Shown here in pieces: positions 1 through 7,170 of a stretch of DNA of 10,614 nt. This DNA comes from Euperipatoides rowelli (taxonomy: Eukaryota > Onychophora > Udeonychophora > Euonychophora > Peripatopsidae), in NCBI GenBank assembly GCA_003024985.2, contig PXIH01S0004698.1. One strand, 5' to 3'. The notes beneath the pieces are model-generated. The model had not been told where the DNA came from. It searched no databases and saw only the letters and a program-made list of their open reading frames with translations. The translations under genes and the position numbers were made by a program. Numbering within the stretch: position 1 is the first letter of the stretch; each line of letters starts with the position of its first letter.

Positions 1-638
1 TATATATATGTCGTCTATTTATATTTGGGGTATCAGTGTATGAATACATTTGTTTCATACTTGACTAAATTCATAATTTCAAATAGTGTAACAACTAGCA
101 TTGGCTAAATTGCACTTATATTAGCCTCTTAATGTAATAGGTAATTGTAGCAAGGGACAAGATTCTAATATTCAAAACTTTCAAATTATGTGATTTGTCA
201 TGTAATTGCTAAGTAGAGTTTGCTCATAGCCAGGCCAGGCCTAAGCCTTATTCTAGAGCATCATCAACAAATCCCATCAACTTGACAAGATCATCCTTTA
301 CCGGCTTGGAATATAAAACTATTATCCTAAACTTAATAAATGATTTAATGAAAATAATAAATTACTTTTCTATTCTAAAAATAAACTTACAATTACCACC
401 AGGCTGTCTGAAACATGATACTGGATGAAAACATATATAATTTTGGAGAGATTAAATTTTTTGTTATGAATGCTAGTGTGTTTATGACAGTCTTTACTTA
501 CGGAAGGCTGAGTTCAGTGGGAAATAGAGTTTCTAACGATTGTGCATAAACAATAAAAATTATATTTATAAAATGTTACTTTCTAAAATGAAAGTGTATG
601 CATAATGAGAATAAAGCAGACTCGAGCAACGAAGGTAG
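1..638. other. AT-rich non-coding stretch, no gene seen
   Basis: This stretch starts in a short (TA)n run and is AT-rich throughout. The only local GC-richer piece is near 229-247, where GGCC motifs repeat (CCAGGCCAGGCC). A short open frame from 598 runs on into the hAT-like repeat and is not a gene. I see no promoter, tRNA, splice-bounded exon or recognisable transposon here. Confidence 0.6.
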
Positions 639-793
639 GTTTAAGCTCTTGACATTATCACGGTGTCAGTGTCCTGAATGGGCACCCAAAACTAACCAAC
701 TTTTTTGGTACCCGGAAAAACCTGACAATCTGGTCGGGTTTTTTCAATACCCGAAAAATGCCCGACAGTCGGGTTTTTCCAGATGAAGTTTAA
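639..793 (+). repeat. Partial tandem copy of hAT-like left end (155-bp offset)
   Basis: The run GTTTAAGCTCTT at 639-650 recurs at 794-805. The match continues through an ACATTAT and GGTGTCAG block, the left terminal sequence (CAGTGTCCTG at 667, CAGAGTCCTG at 822) and the CCCAAAACTA and TGACAAT blocks that follow. This is an imperfect direct repeat with a 155-bp offset. The duplicated block includes sequence outside the element's left terminus, so it looks like a tandem duplication spanning the flank and the left end rather than a second clean insertion. Inside are CCCGAAAAA and TCGGGTTTTT runs typical of subterminal repeats. An open frame at 598-786 overlaps it by chance. Confidence 0.65.
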
Positions 794-821
794 GTTTAAG
801 CTCTTAACATTATTAAGGTGT

Positions 822-1093
822 CAGAGTCCTGCACGGGTACCCAAAACTACCCGACTATTTGGGTATCCAAAAAACCCTGACAATCAGGTTGGGTTTTTTC
901 ATTACCAGAAAAATACCTGACAGACGGGTCAGGTTTTTTAGATACCTGAAAAATATCCGACAGTAGGGTCAGGTTTTTTTCAGGTAATAACTCTGACCCA
1001 AATGTCTGATTTTTCCAGGTACCAGTACCCCAAAAGTTTTTTTTTCAAGTACCCAAAAAGTCAGGTAGTTTTGGGAACCCATGAAGGACTCTA
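822..1093. mobile_element. hAT-like non-autonomous TIR element (MITE-like)
   Basis: The left end begins CAGAGTCCTGCACGGGT. The right end, read on the minus strand, begins TAGAGTCCTTCATGGGTT, and the inverted match continues through CCCAAAACTACC, GACT and TTTGGGTA, giving terminal inverted repeats of about 45 bp with mismatches. The interior is built from short inverted units around CCTGAC and GTCAGG with AAAAA or TTTTTT runs, which can fold back on one another. CAGAG at the terminus followed by CTGCA resembles the hobo branch of the hAT superfamily, whose insertions make 8-bp target duplications. The 8-mers flanking this element are TAAGGTGT (814-821) and CAAGGCAT (1094-1101), which agree at 5 of 8 sites and differ only by transitions. 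At 272 bp it has no transposase. The TIR element is clear; the hAT assignment is an inference. Confidence 0.7.
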
Positions 1094-1101
1094 CAAGGCA
1101 T

Positions 1102-1360
1102 TTATTAAATATAAATATTAACTATTCTTCTACTTTTGAGAATATAATTGTCTCAATTCACATCAATTGTCTTTCTATGGCTGTTTTAATCTATTTTTAA
1201 ACAATATATCCTTATCCTTTTTAACAATAAAATAAATTCTCTACAGAAATGACCTTTTTTTTTTAGCTCTCATGGAATATAATTTAAAAGAACTTTCCCT
1301 ATGGATTATTGATTGGCTGTGATTTAATTCTTTAAAAGATAAATTTTCAAATCTAAAGCA
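1102..1360. other. AT-rich spacer before the minisatellite
   Basis: This is AT-rich sequence with a T10 run near 1255 and no recognised gene or repeat. It leads directly into the first minisatellite unit at 1361. No inverted repeat pairing it with the far side of the minisatellite (after 2861) was found by eye. Confidence 0.5.
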
Positions 1361-1470
1361 GTGGTCTACTTCTGTGATTTATGGGAGAATTATATTTCAC
1401 TTCAGTTTTCTCTAGAGAATGTATGACACACACATGAGTGGTATACTTCTGTGATTTACAGGAGAATTAT

Positions 1471-1601
1471 CTTTCATTTAAGTTTTCTCTAGAGAGTGTA
1501 TGACACACATGAGTAGTATACTTCTGTGATTTACANCTTTCATTTAAGTTTTCTCTAGAGAGTGTATGACACACATGAGTAGTATACTTCTGTGATTTAC
1601 A
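1471..1601. other. N join with exact 65-bp flanking duplication
   Basis: A single N sits at 1536. The 65 bases before it (1471-1535) and the 65 after it (1537-1601) are identical by direct reading, while other neighbouring units differ from one another at several sites. Removing N plus one copy restores the regular 75-bp spacing from 1438 to the next unit. This is what two contig ends with an unmerged overlap would leave, so one apparent partial unit is probably not real. Confidence 0.8.
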
Positions 1602-2030
1602 GGAGAATTATCTTTCATTTAAGTTTTCTCTTGAGAATGTATGACACACATGAGTGGTATACTTCTGAGATTTACAGGATAATTATGTTTCATGTCAGTT
1701 TTCTCTAGAGACTGTATGACACCCATGACTAGTCTACTTCTGTGATTTACAGGAGAATTATCTTTCATTAAGTTTTATCTACAGAATGTATGACACATGA
1801 GTGGTCTACTTCTGAGATTTACAGGAGAATTATATTTCATGTCAGTTTTCTCTAGAGAATGTATGACATATATGAGTGGTCTACTTATGAGATTTACAGG
1901 AGAATTATCTTTCATGTCAGTTTTTTTCTACAGGATGTATGACACATGAATAGTCTACTTCTGTGATTTACAGGAGAATTATCTTTCATGTCAGTTTTCT
2001 CTACAAAAATGACACACATGAGTGGTCTAT

Positions 2031-2065
2031 TTCTGTTATTTACAGGANTTCTGTTATTTACAGGA
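2031..2065. other. N join with exact 17-bp flanking duplication
   Basis: A single N sits at 2048. The 17 bases TTCTGTTATTTACAGGA occur at 2031-2047 and again at 2049-2065. The unit spacing here is 93 bp (2022 to 2115); removing N and one copy gives exactly 75. As at 1536, this points to an unmerged overlap at an assembly join. Confidence 0.8.
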
Positions 2066-2861
2066 GAATTATCTTTCATGTCAGTTTTCTCTAGTGAACA
2101 TATGACACACACAAGTGGTCTACTTCTGTGATTTGTCAGAGAATTATCTTTCCTGTCAGTTTTCTCTAGAGAATGAATGACACACATGAGTGGTATACTT
2201 CTGTGATTTAATGGAGAATTGTCTTTCCTGTCAGTTTTCTCTAGAGAATGTATGACACACAAATGGTCTACTTCTGTGATTTATCAGAGAATTATCTCTC
2301 ATGTCAGTTTCCTCTACAGAATGTATGACTCAATCGAGTGGTCTACTTCTGTGATTTATCAGATAATTATCTTTCATGTCAGTTTTCTCTACAGAAAGTT
2401 ATGACACACATGAATGGTCTATTTCTGTGATTTAACAGAGAATTATTTTTCATGTCATTTTTCTCTAGAGATTGTATGACACACACATGTGGTCTACTTC
2501 TGTGATTTATCAGATAATTATCTTTCATGTCAGTTTTCTGTAGAGAATGTATGACACACAAGAGTGGCCTACTTCTGCGATTTATCAGAGAATTATCTTT
2601 CCTTCAGTTTTCTCTAGAGAATGTATGACACACAACTGGTCTACTTCTGTGATTTATTAGAGAATTATCTCTCATGTCAGTTTTGCCTACAGAATGAATG
2701 ACACACATGAGTAGTCTACTTCTGAGATTTATCAGAGAAATATCTTTCATGTCAGTTTTCTCTAGAGAATGTATGACACACCGAGTGGTCTACATCTGAG
2801 ATTTATCAGATAATTATCTTTCATGTCAGTTTTCTCTAGAGAATGTGTGACACACACATGA

Positions 2862-3145
2862 GAATTTATGCAGGTATCAAATTCTATGAATTCTCAGTTA
2901 TTTTATCGACAGTGTGTGCTCACCTTATAATAGGTAAATTTTGTTATTTTAATTCATTAAAAATTATATACTTTTCTGTCTAATTGGAGAAAATCTGTAG
3001 TGAAATTGTGGCTCACTTTAGATAGTTTAACTATTTTTTTAAAGTGAGGCTTGGGAAAGGTGAGTGAAAGTTATTTTATATTAACATTTTAATTGTAGCC
3101 TGCATTAACATTGTAATGTTTAAATCTATTTAAAATTCTTTAAAT
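2862..3145. other. AT-rich spacer containing a nested hairpin (3012-3048)
   Basis: No gene is visible between the minisatellite and the LINE remnant. The one structure is an inverted repeat: CTCACTTTA at 3012-3020 pairs with TAAAGTGAG at 3040-3048, a perfect 9-bp stem. Its loop holds a second small palindrome, ATAGTT-T-AACTAT (3022-3034). It could be a MITE scrap or chance in AT-rich DNA. No target duplication was found. Confidence 0.45.
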
Positions 3146-3868
3146 TATCATCATCATCATAGGGTGCTTTCTCCGTAGCAGAGGTTAAAGTTTATGAATT
3201 TGCAAAGATTTCTATCTGAGCTCTTCTTTCTAATACAGAGAATTGACTGATTCTAGCCCAGTCTTTAATGTCATCCAACCATTCTCTTCTTAGTCTTCCT
3301 TTTCCTTTTTCCCTTTATGTCCATTCCTCATGTGTTGTTATTAGTCTAATTCCAGCAGATCCTCTCAAGACATTCTCAGCATATTTCAATTTTCTCTTCC
3401 TTACTTCATCCAAAAGACTATAACCGCCTCCTTATCTTTCCACACTTCCTCATTTCTGATCATATCCGTCCATTTTATTTTCAACATTCTTCTTGCATAC
3501 CAGATATCAAAAGCATTGATCTTCTTTTCCAAGTCTTTGGTTAGATTTCAAGTCTAGCATCCATATAAGAAAACTAACCAAACTTAGTGTCTTAATATCT
3601 TCAATTTTAAATGTTTGTTAACATCTCTTCTTAGAAGTTCTTTTTGTTTCCAAAATACAGATTTTTCCATTCTTATGCTTGTTCGGATTTCTTTTGTGGT
3701 TCTTTCAACTTCCATTATCAAGCTGCTCAAAATCCTTCACCTGTTTTACTTTTTTGTCTTCCATTTTGATCTTGCATTTAATGTTTCCTTTGTTACTAAT
3801 CACTAGTGTTTTGTCTTTCTTATATTGATTTTCAATCCGTATTGTGTTCCAATTATATTAATTTTTAG
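3146..3868 (-). pseudogene. RTE-type LINE reverse transcriptase, decayed 3' end
   Basis: Read on the minus strand, this gives the C-terminal part of a non-LTR retrotransposon reverse transcriptase. In order it contains QYGLKIN followed by a KTKTLVIS-type block (about 3843 down to 3798), KQVKDFEQL (about 3740-3714), an EIRTSIRM block ending in KKR-type residues (3691-3626), VWLVFLYGC (3582-3557), KKINAFDIWYARRMLKIKW and RNEEVW (about 3525-3439), then GRLRREWLDDIKDW (about 3300-3255) and a terminal ATEKAPYDDDD. These match the conserved thumb and tail signatures of RTE and BovB-like elements: an LYGxExWT-like block, AFExWCxRRMLxIxW and GRxRxxWLDDI. The segments lie in different frames and contain stops, for example after the YGC block and just before the ATEKAP block, so it is dead. 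The endonuclease and catalytic RT motifs upstream are missing, as expected of a 5'-truncated copy. Placement in the RTE clade rather than a close relative is inferred. Confidence 0.85.
3147..3160 (-). repeat. (ATG)n tail of the LINE remnant
   Basis: The plus strand reads ATCATCATCATCAT, which is a (GAT)n or (ATG)n tract at the 3' end of the minus-strand LINE. In frame it supplies the run of aspartates that ends the coding part. RTE elements usually end in short tandem repeats rather than a long poly(A), so this tract probably marks the true 3' end of the insertion. Confidence 0.7.
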
Positions 3869-4236
3869 CAAGGAAATTTATTATACCTTTATTTATTTAT
3901 TTTTTGTTTGAAGGTTATTCAAGATCAAGATTATTCAATCTTGAAAATATTTTTACTTTTTAAGGATCCCCCCCCTCCCTTTCCTTGAAGGAATTTACAC
4001 TGATTTTTAAATTGGTATAATTTCAGGATTCCTTGTATACTATAGTGTCTCCATTCTTGAAAGTCTTTTAAATTCTAGGTCTTTTATATACAAAAATTCT
4101 TCAAGTGTAGTTGTACTGTGAGTTTGGAGTATTGTCTGAGTAATTTAAGATATCATGAATTGCAAATATCCCCATGTCCCTGAAGTGTATTTGACTGTTG
4201 GAGGCCAGTAATATCATCATGAAGGTGGGTATTTTG
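3869..4236. other. AT-rich sequence, no gene seen
   Basis: This is AT-rich DNA between the LINE remnant and the SINE-like insertion. It contains C8-T-C3 at 3968-3979 and a perfect short palindrome, TCAAGATT (3925-3932), four-base loop, AATCTTGA (3937-3944). No transcription terminator role is claimed because nothing upstream is a gene. I recognise no protein or repeat family in the rest. Confidence 0.5.
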
Positions 4237-4252
4237 TGATTTAAACTCCATT
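4237..4252. repeat. Target-site duplication, left copy
   Basis: TGATTTAAACTCCATT is present here and again, without mismatch, at 4545-4560. The bases just outside (4236 against 4544, and 4253 against 4561) differ, so the duplication is exactly 16 bp. That length is typical of LINE-mediated (target-primed) insertion. Confidence 0.9.
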
Positions 4253-4544
4253 TTTTTTTAAAATAATAAATTTCCTCTCCAAGAGGAGAAGAAATGTATT
4301 TTTTTATGGTTACTTAACTTGAAACTTAAATTGAATATATATTAACTGAATGAAACACTAAATACAGGTTCTTAGATGTTACAAGGGCAGCGTACTTGGA
4401 AAAACCCGAGGCGAGCTGTTAAAGCTAGGGGAAAAACCGTTCCTTAACTGCCCAAGCTGAGGCGCGAACCTGTACACCTCAGCATATGCCTTCGGTTCAT
4501 CAAGCGGAAGTGAATCCCGTGAATCCGATGGTCGAACCGAGACA
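4253..4544 (-). mobile_element. SINE-like retroinsertion, unrecognised family
   Basis: This 292-bp insertion lies between perfect 16-bp direct repeats. Its plus-strand left edge is a T run (4251-4259 with the duplication), so the element is on the minus strand with a short A tail. Its 5' half (about 4383-4544) is clearly GC-richer than the surroundings, and its 3' half is AT-rich. On the minus strand two pieces resemble the pol III B box: GGTTCGACC (4538-4530), very close to the 5' end, and GGTTCGCGCC (4470-4461). The second lies in a hairpin with a 7-bp stem, GCTGAGG (4456-4462) with CCTCAGC (4477-4483). No convincing A box or full tRNA cloverleaf is visible. Near the tail is TCCTCT-CCA-AGAGGA, a second small hairpin. 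No open frame is present. It could instead be the truncated 3' end of a LINE or a retrocopy of a structured RNA. The retroinsertion is well supported; the SINE label less so. Confidence 0.75.
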
Positions 4545-4560
4545 TGATTTAAACTCCATT
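4545..4560. repeat. Target-site duplication, right copy
   Basis: This is the second perfect copy of TGATTTAAACTCCATT, directly after the 5' end of the minus-strand element. The absence of mismatches suggests a comparatively recent insertion, younger than the LINE and hAT-like remnants, which show frameshifts and degraded flanks. Confidence 0.9.
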
Positions 4561-5482
4561 AGGAAATTTCTTTTAGAATTTTTTTAGCATTAGCATTTTA
4601 GGCATAATAAACAAAAATAGTATTAAATGTAAAAATAAGAACTAAAAATCGAATTGTTTACTGAGACCGAACCCATACAATTTAGAGAGTTACCCCAAAC
4701 TTCCCCCCCCCCCACGATATAAGGAGAAGATCAATTTACCTTAACACCCTCTTTCCATATGACACAATCTAGTTAAGGTCCTGTTAAAGGGTATAATTCA
4801 ATAAGTCATAGTGAAGATGGAGTTATGCCTCTTATTTAATGAAATATAGGATAACTAGAAGGTTTTTTAATCTGTTATAACATTTCATATTTATTTAGCT
4901 GTTTTAAAACTTTAAAATGAATAAATCGTTAATAAACAATAAATTCATAAAATCATACAAGGAGTGTTTTTTATGTTAGCTTTTATATTACTATTTTTTT
5001 TACATAAAAATAATATCATTAATCTACCATTACAATCTTTATATTAAATACAAAAGATTGTTTGTTTTATAAAATATATTTTGCTTTTATAAACGCATTT
5101 TCTAATCCTATAGAAGACTCTGCAGTAATGTTATATTCTTTCAATTGAAGTTTTTTTTCGTGTTGTTGATGAAAACAAGTTGGCGTCAANGAGGTAAAAT
5201 GATTAATTTTGTGGTAAAAAAGGATTAATGTAATACATTTTCTTTAACGAGCTTTCACAAACACTTCTTTATATTGATAATTAATGAATTCATGATCGGC
5301 AGGTGGCTGTAAAAATGGATTAAATTTAAAATACAAAAGAAGATAATGATCATTTCAATTTCATAAACACTAATTAGAGTTCATTAATGATAAATAATGA
5401 ATATATTATTTTATTTCTAAATTAAATATGAAATATATTTATGCAGGGGGTAGATCTATAGGAAGACAATGATATAGTTGTC
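4561..5482. other. AT-rich stretch with C11 tract and one N
   Basis: There is no supported gene in these 920 bases. Visible items are a C11 homopolymer at 4703-4713, many short A or T runs, and a single N at 5190. Unlike the two N positions in the minisatellite, no duplicated sequence flanks this one, so it may be an ambiguous base or a gap of unknown length. No inverted repeats or known domains were found by eye. Confidence 0.5.
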
Positions 5483-5506
5483 CATCATCATCATCATCAT
5501 CATCAT
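5483..5506. repeat. (CAT)8 microsatellite
   Basis: There are eight perfect CAT units on the plus strand. This is the opposite orientation to the long ATG/GAT array that begins about 150 bp downstream, so the two could base-pair as an inverted repeat. Confidence 0.95.
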
Positions 5507-5515
5507 ATAATACTG

Positions 5516-5573
5516 TAATAATAATAATAATAATAATAATAGTAATAATTTTTTAATAATAATTTTAATAAGT

Positions 5574-5608
<35 letters not shown>
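5516..5608. repeat. (TAA)n microsatellite, two runs
   Basis: Perfect TAA repeats run at 5516-5540 and again at 5574-5608, separated by TAATTTTTTAATAATAATTTTAA-like degenerate sequence. It bridges the CAT run on the left to the GRT/GAT array on the right. An open frame on the minus strand (5456-5650) is only the repeat translated as poly-Ile and poly-Leu. Confidence 0.95.
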
Positions 5609-5609
<1 letters not shown>

Positions 5610-5659
5610 GTAATATCAATATCAATAATGATAATACTGATGTGATGCATTGATGGTGA

Positions 5660-5790
5660 GGTTGGTGGTGGTGGTGGTTATAGTGGTAATGATGTTATGA
5701 TAGCAATGGGGTAGTGCTATGGTTGTTATGATGAAATTGGTAGTCATAGTAATGGAGGTGGTGGTAGTCATGGTAGTGGTGAGGGTGGTA
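5660..5790 (+). repeat. GGT-rich segment, possible G-quadruplex
   Basis: GGTTGGTGGTGGTGGTGG at 5660-5677, and a second cluster of GGTGGTGGTAG and GAGGGTGGTAG at 5754-5790, give closely spaced GG pairs. Runs of this kind can form two-tetrad G-quadruplexes. That is inference from base composition; no function is implied. Confidence 0.45.
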
Positions 5791-7012
5791 GTCAAGGTGA
5801 TGATGATGATTATAGTGGCTATTGTGAAGGTAATGGTAATGATATTAACTATGGGAATGATGGTGGTGATGATTTTAATGGTAATGATAGTGTTGAAGCT
5901 GATGATGGCGATGGTGAAGATGATTATGGTGATGATGATTATGGTGATGATGACTATGGTGTGATGATTATGGTGATCATGATTATGGTAATTATGGTGA
6001 TGATAATTATGGTGATGATTATAGTGATAATTATGGTGATGATGATTATGATAGTGAGGATTATGGTGATGCTTATGATTATGGATGATGATGAGGGTGG
6101 TGATAATGATAATGGTGGTGATAATGATGATAATAAAAATAATGATATTGATGATAATGTTGCTGATAATGATGCAGATGATGGTAATGATGCTGATGCA
6201 GCTATGATGATTATGATTATGAAAATAATGAATAGTAATGAAGATAATGATGGTAATGATGAGAGTAATGAAAATGATGGTAATGATGGTGACAAATGAT
6301 AATGATTATTAAAATTATGCTGATGACAACAATGATGTTGATAAATGGTAATGATGCTGTTGGTAAGGATGCTGTTAATGGTGATGCTACTACTGATGAT
6401 TATGATGATGAGGTTAAAATGATGGCAATGATGATAATGAAGATGATGTTAATAATGATGATTCTGGTGACAGCAATAATGAAGCTGATTGTGATGCTGT
6501 TAATGCTGAAGATGATGATGCTTCTGAGGATGATGTTGATGTTGCTATAAATGATGATAATAATATGATGATAATAATATGATGATAATGGTGTTGATAC
6601 TAATGACAATGATGAGGGTAGTGATGATGAACAGTGAATATAATAATGGATGATAGTGAAAATAATGATAACAATACTGATGATGTTCCAATGATGATGA
6701 CAATGATAATACTGATAATGATGATGATGGTAATGGTAATGGTAATGATGGTAATGGTAATGATGATAATGTTGATAAGGCAATGATAATGTTGATAATA
6801 ATGATCATAATGATAGTGGTGAATTTGATTATGAAAATGGTGTTGATGATAATGATAATGATGCAAAAGATGATTATGATGCAGGTAAAAGTGATGCTGA
6901 TGATAATAATTATGTTATAGCTGATGTTTAGAGTGATGTTGATTATGATTGTGATAATGATAATGCTACTGTTGATTATAATGATGTGACTAATGATAAT
7001 AATGCTGGTATT

Positions 7013-7070
7013 TAAAAAAATTTTTCATGTATCTTTTATTGCATAAATAAACCTAAATCTAAACCTAAAC
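7013..7070. mobile_element. 58-bp insertion in the GAT array with 8-bp direct repeats
   Basis: CTGGTATT occurs at 7005-7012 and again at 7071-7078, bracketing 58 bases that do not follow the triplet rhythm: a TAAAAAAATTTTT start, a TTTATTGCATAAATAAA middle, and ACCTAAATCTAAACCTAAAC at the end. The last block is three to four (TTTAGG)n-like units on the minus strand, resembling a telomere-type hexamer. The 8-bp duplication would fit a hAT insertion or a staggered-break filler. No terminal inverted repeats are visible. The 8-mer match could be chance within a low-complexity array, since both flanks are G/T-rich. Confidence 0.5.
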
Positions 7071-7170
7071 CTGGTATTGTTAATGTTGATTCTGATGTAC
7101 TAATGATGATGATGATAAAAATATTGCTGCTGATAATATAATACTACTGATGATGTTAATGATAATCCTG

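Larger units (their letters stand above)
1361..2861. repeat. 75-bp minisatellite, about 19 units
   Basis: Units begin with a GTGGTCTACTTCTG-like block. Starts are near 1361, 1438, 1513, 1654, 1729, 1801, 1876, 1950, 2022, 2115, 2190, 2263, 2338, 2414, 2489, 2564, 2636, 2711 and 2785, so spacing is mostly 72-77 bp with a mode of 75. Each unit holds, in order, the start block, an ATTTACAGGAGAATTAT or ATTTATCAGAGAATTAT block, a TTTCATGTCAGTTTTCT block, a TCTAGAGAATGTATGAC block and a CACATGA end. The palindrome TCTCTAGAGA is present in most units. Units up to about 2070 carry the ACAGGAG form; from 2115 on most carry ATCAGAGA or ATCAGATA, so the array has two blocks of variants. Because 75 is divisible by three, minus-strand frames stay open across several units (1912-2262 encodes a 25-residue repeat), but 73-, 74-, 76- and 77-bp units break the frame. 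I regard the array as non-coding. Confidence 0.9.
5651..7170. repeat. 1.5-kb degenerate GGT/GAT/AAT triplet array
   Basis: Almost every third position keeps the triplet rhythm over about 1.5 kb, drifting from GGT-rich (5660-5790) to GATTATGGTGAT-type units (about 5920-6070), to mixed GAT/AAT/GCT (6100-6590), to GGTAAT units (about 6727-6765) and back to GAT/AAT. C is very rare on the plus strand to about 6300, a strong strand asymmetry. Overlapping open frames on both strands (for example 5961-6299, Asp/Asn-rich, and 6400-6783 minus, His/Tyr/Ile-rich) are by-products of a stop-poor triplet repeat. They overlap each other antisense, have no domain, and are not called as genes. The array is interrupted at 7013-7070 by a small insertion and fades into unique sequence after 7150. 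Confidence 0.92.

Noticed and set aside
598-786. 62-codon open frame on the plus strand
   Set aside because: It runs from unique DNA into the hAT-like repeat and has no domain or supporting signal.
2219-2561. Short open frames on both strands in the right half of the minisatellite
   Set aside because: They are translations of the 75-bp unit in two opposite directions and are broken by unit-length changes.
1361-2861. CRISPR array
   Set aside because: Units are contiguous with no unique spacers, and the whole 75-bp unit repeats, so it is a minisatellite in a eukaryotic setting.
3615-3806. 63-codon plus-strand frame rich in Phe, Leu and Ser
   Set aside because: It is antisense to the RTE-type reverse transcriptase remnant, which has real motif matches on the minus strand.
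4383-4544. tRNA gene
   Set aside because: There are B-box-like words but no cloverleaf with acceptor and anticodon stems, and the piece lies inside a retroinsertion.
5190-5190. Third N as an unmerged contig overlap
   Set aside because: No duplicated sequence flanks it, so the explanation used for 1536 and 2048 does not apply.
5456-6866. Many low-complexity open frames on both strands, some over 110 codons
   Set aside because: All are triplet-repeat translations (poly-Ile, Asp/Asn, His/Tyr or Met/Val), they overlap antisense, and none contains a domain.
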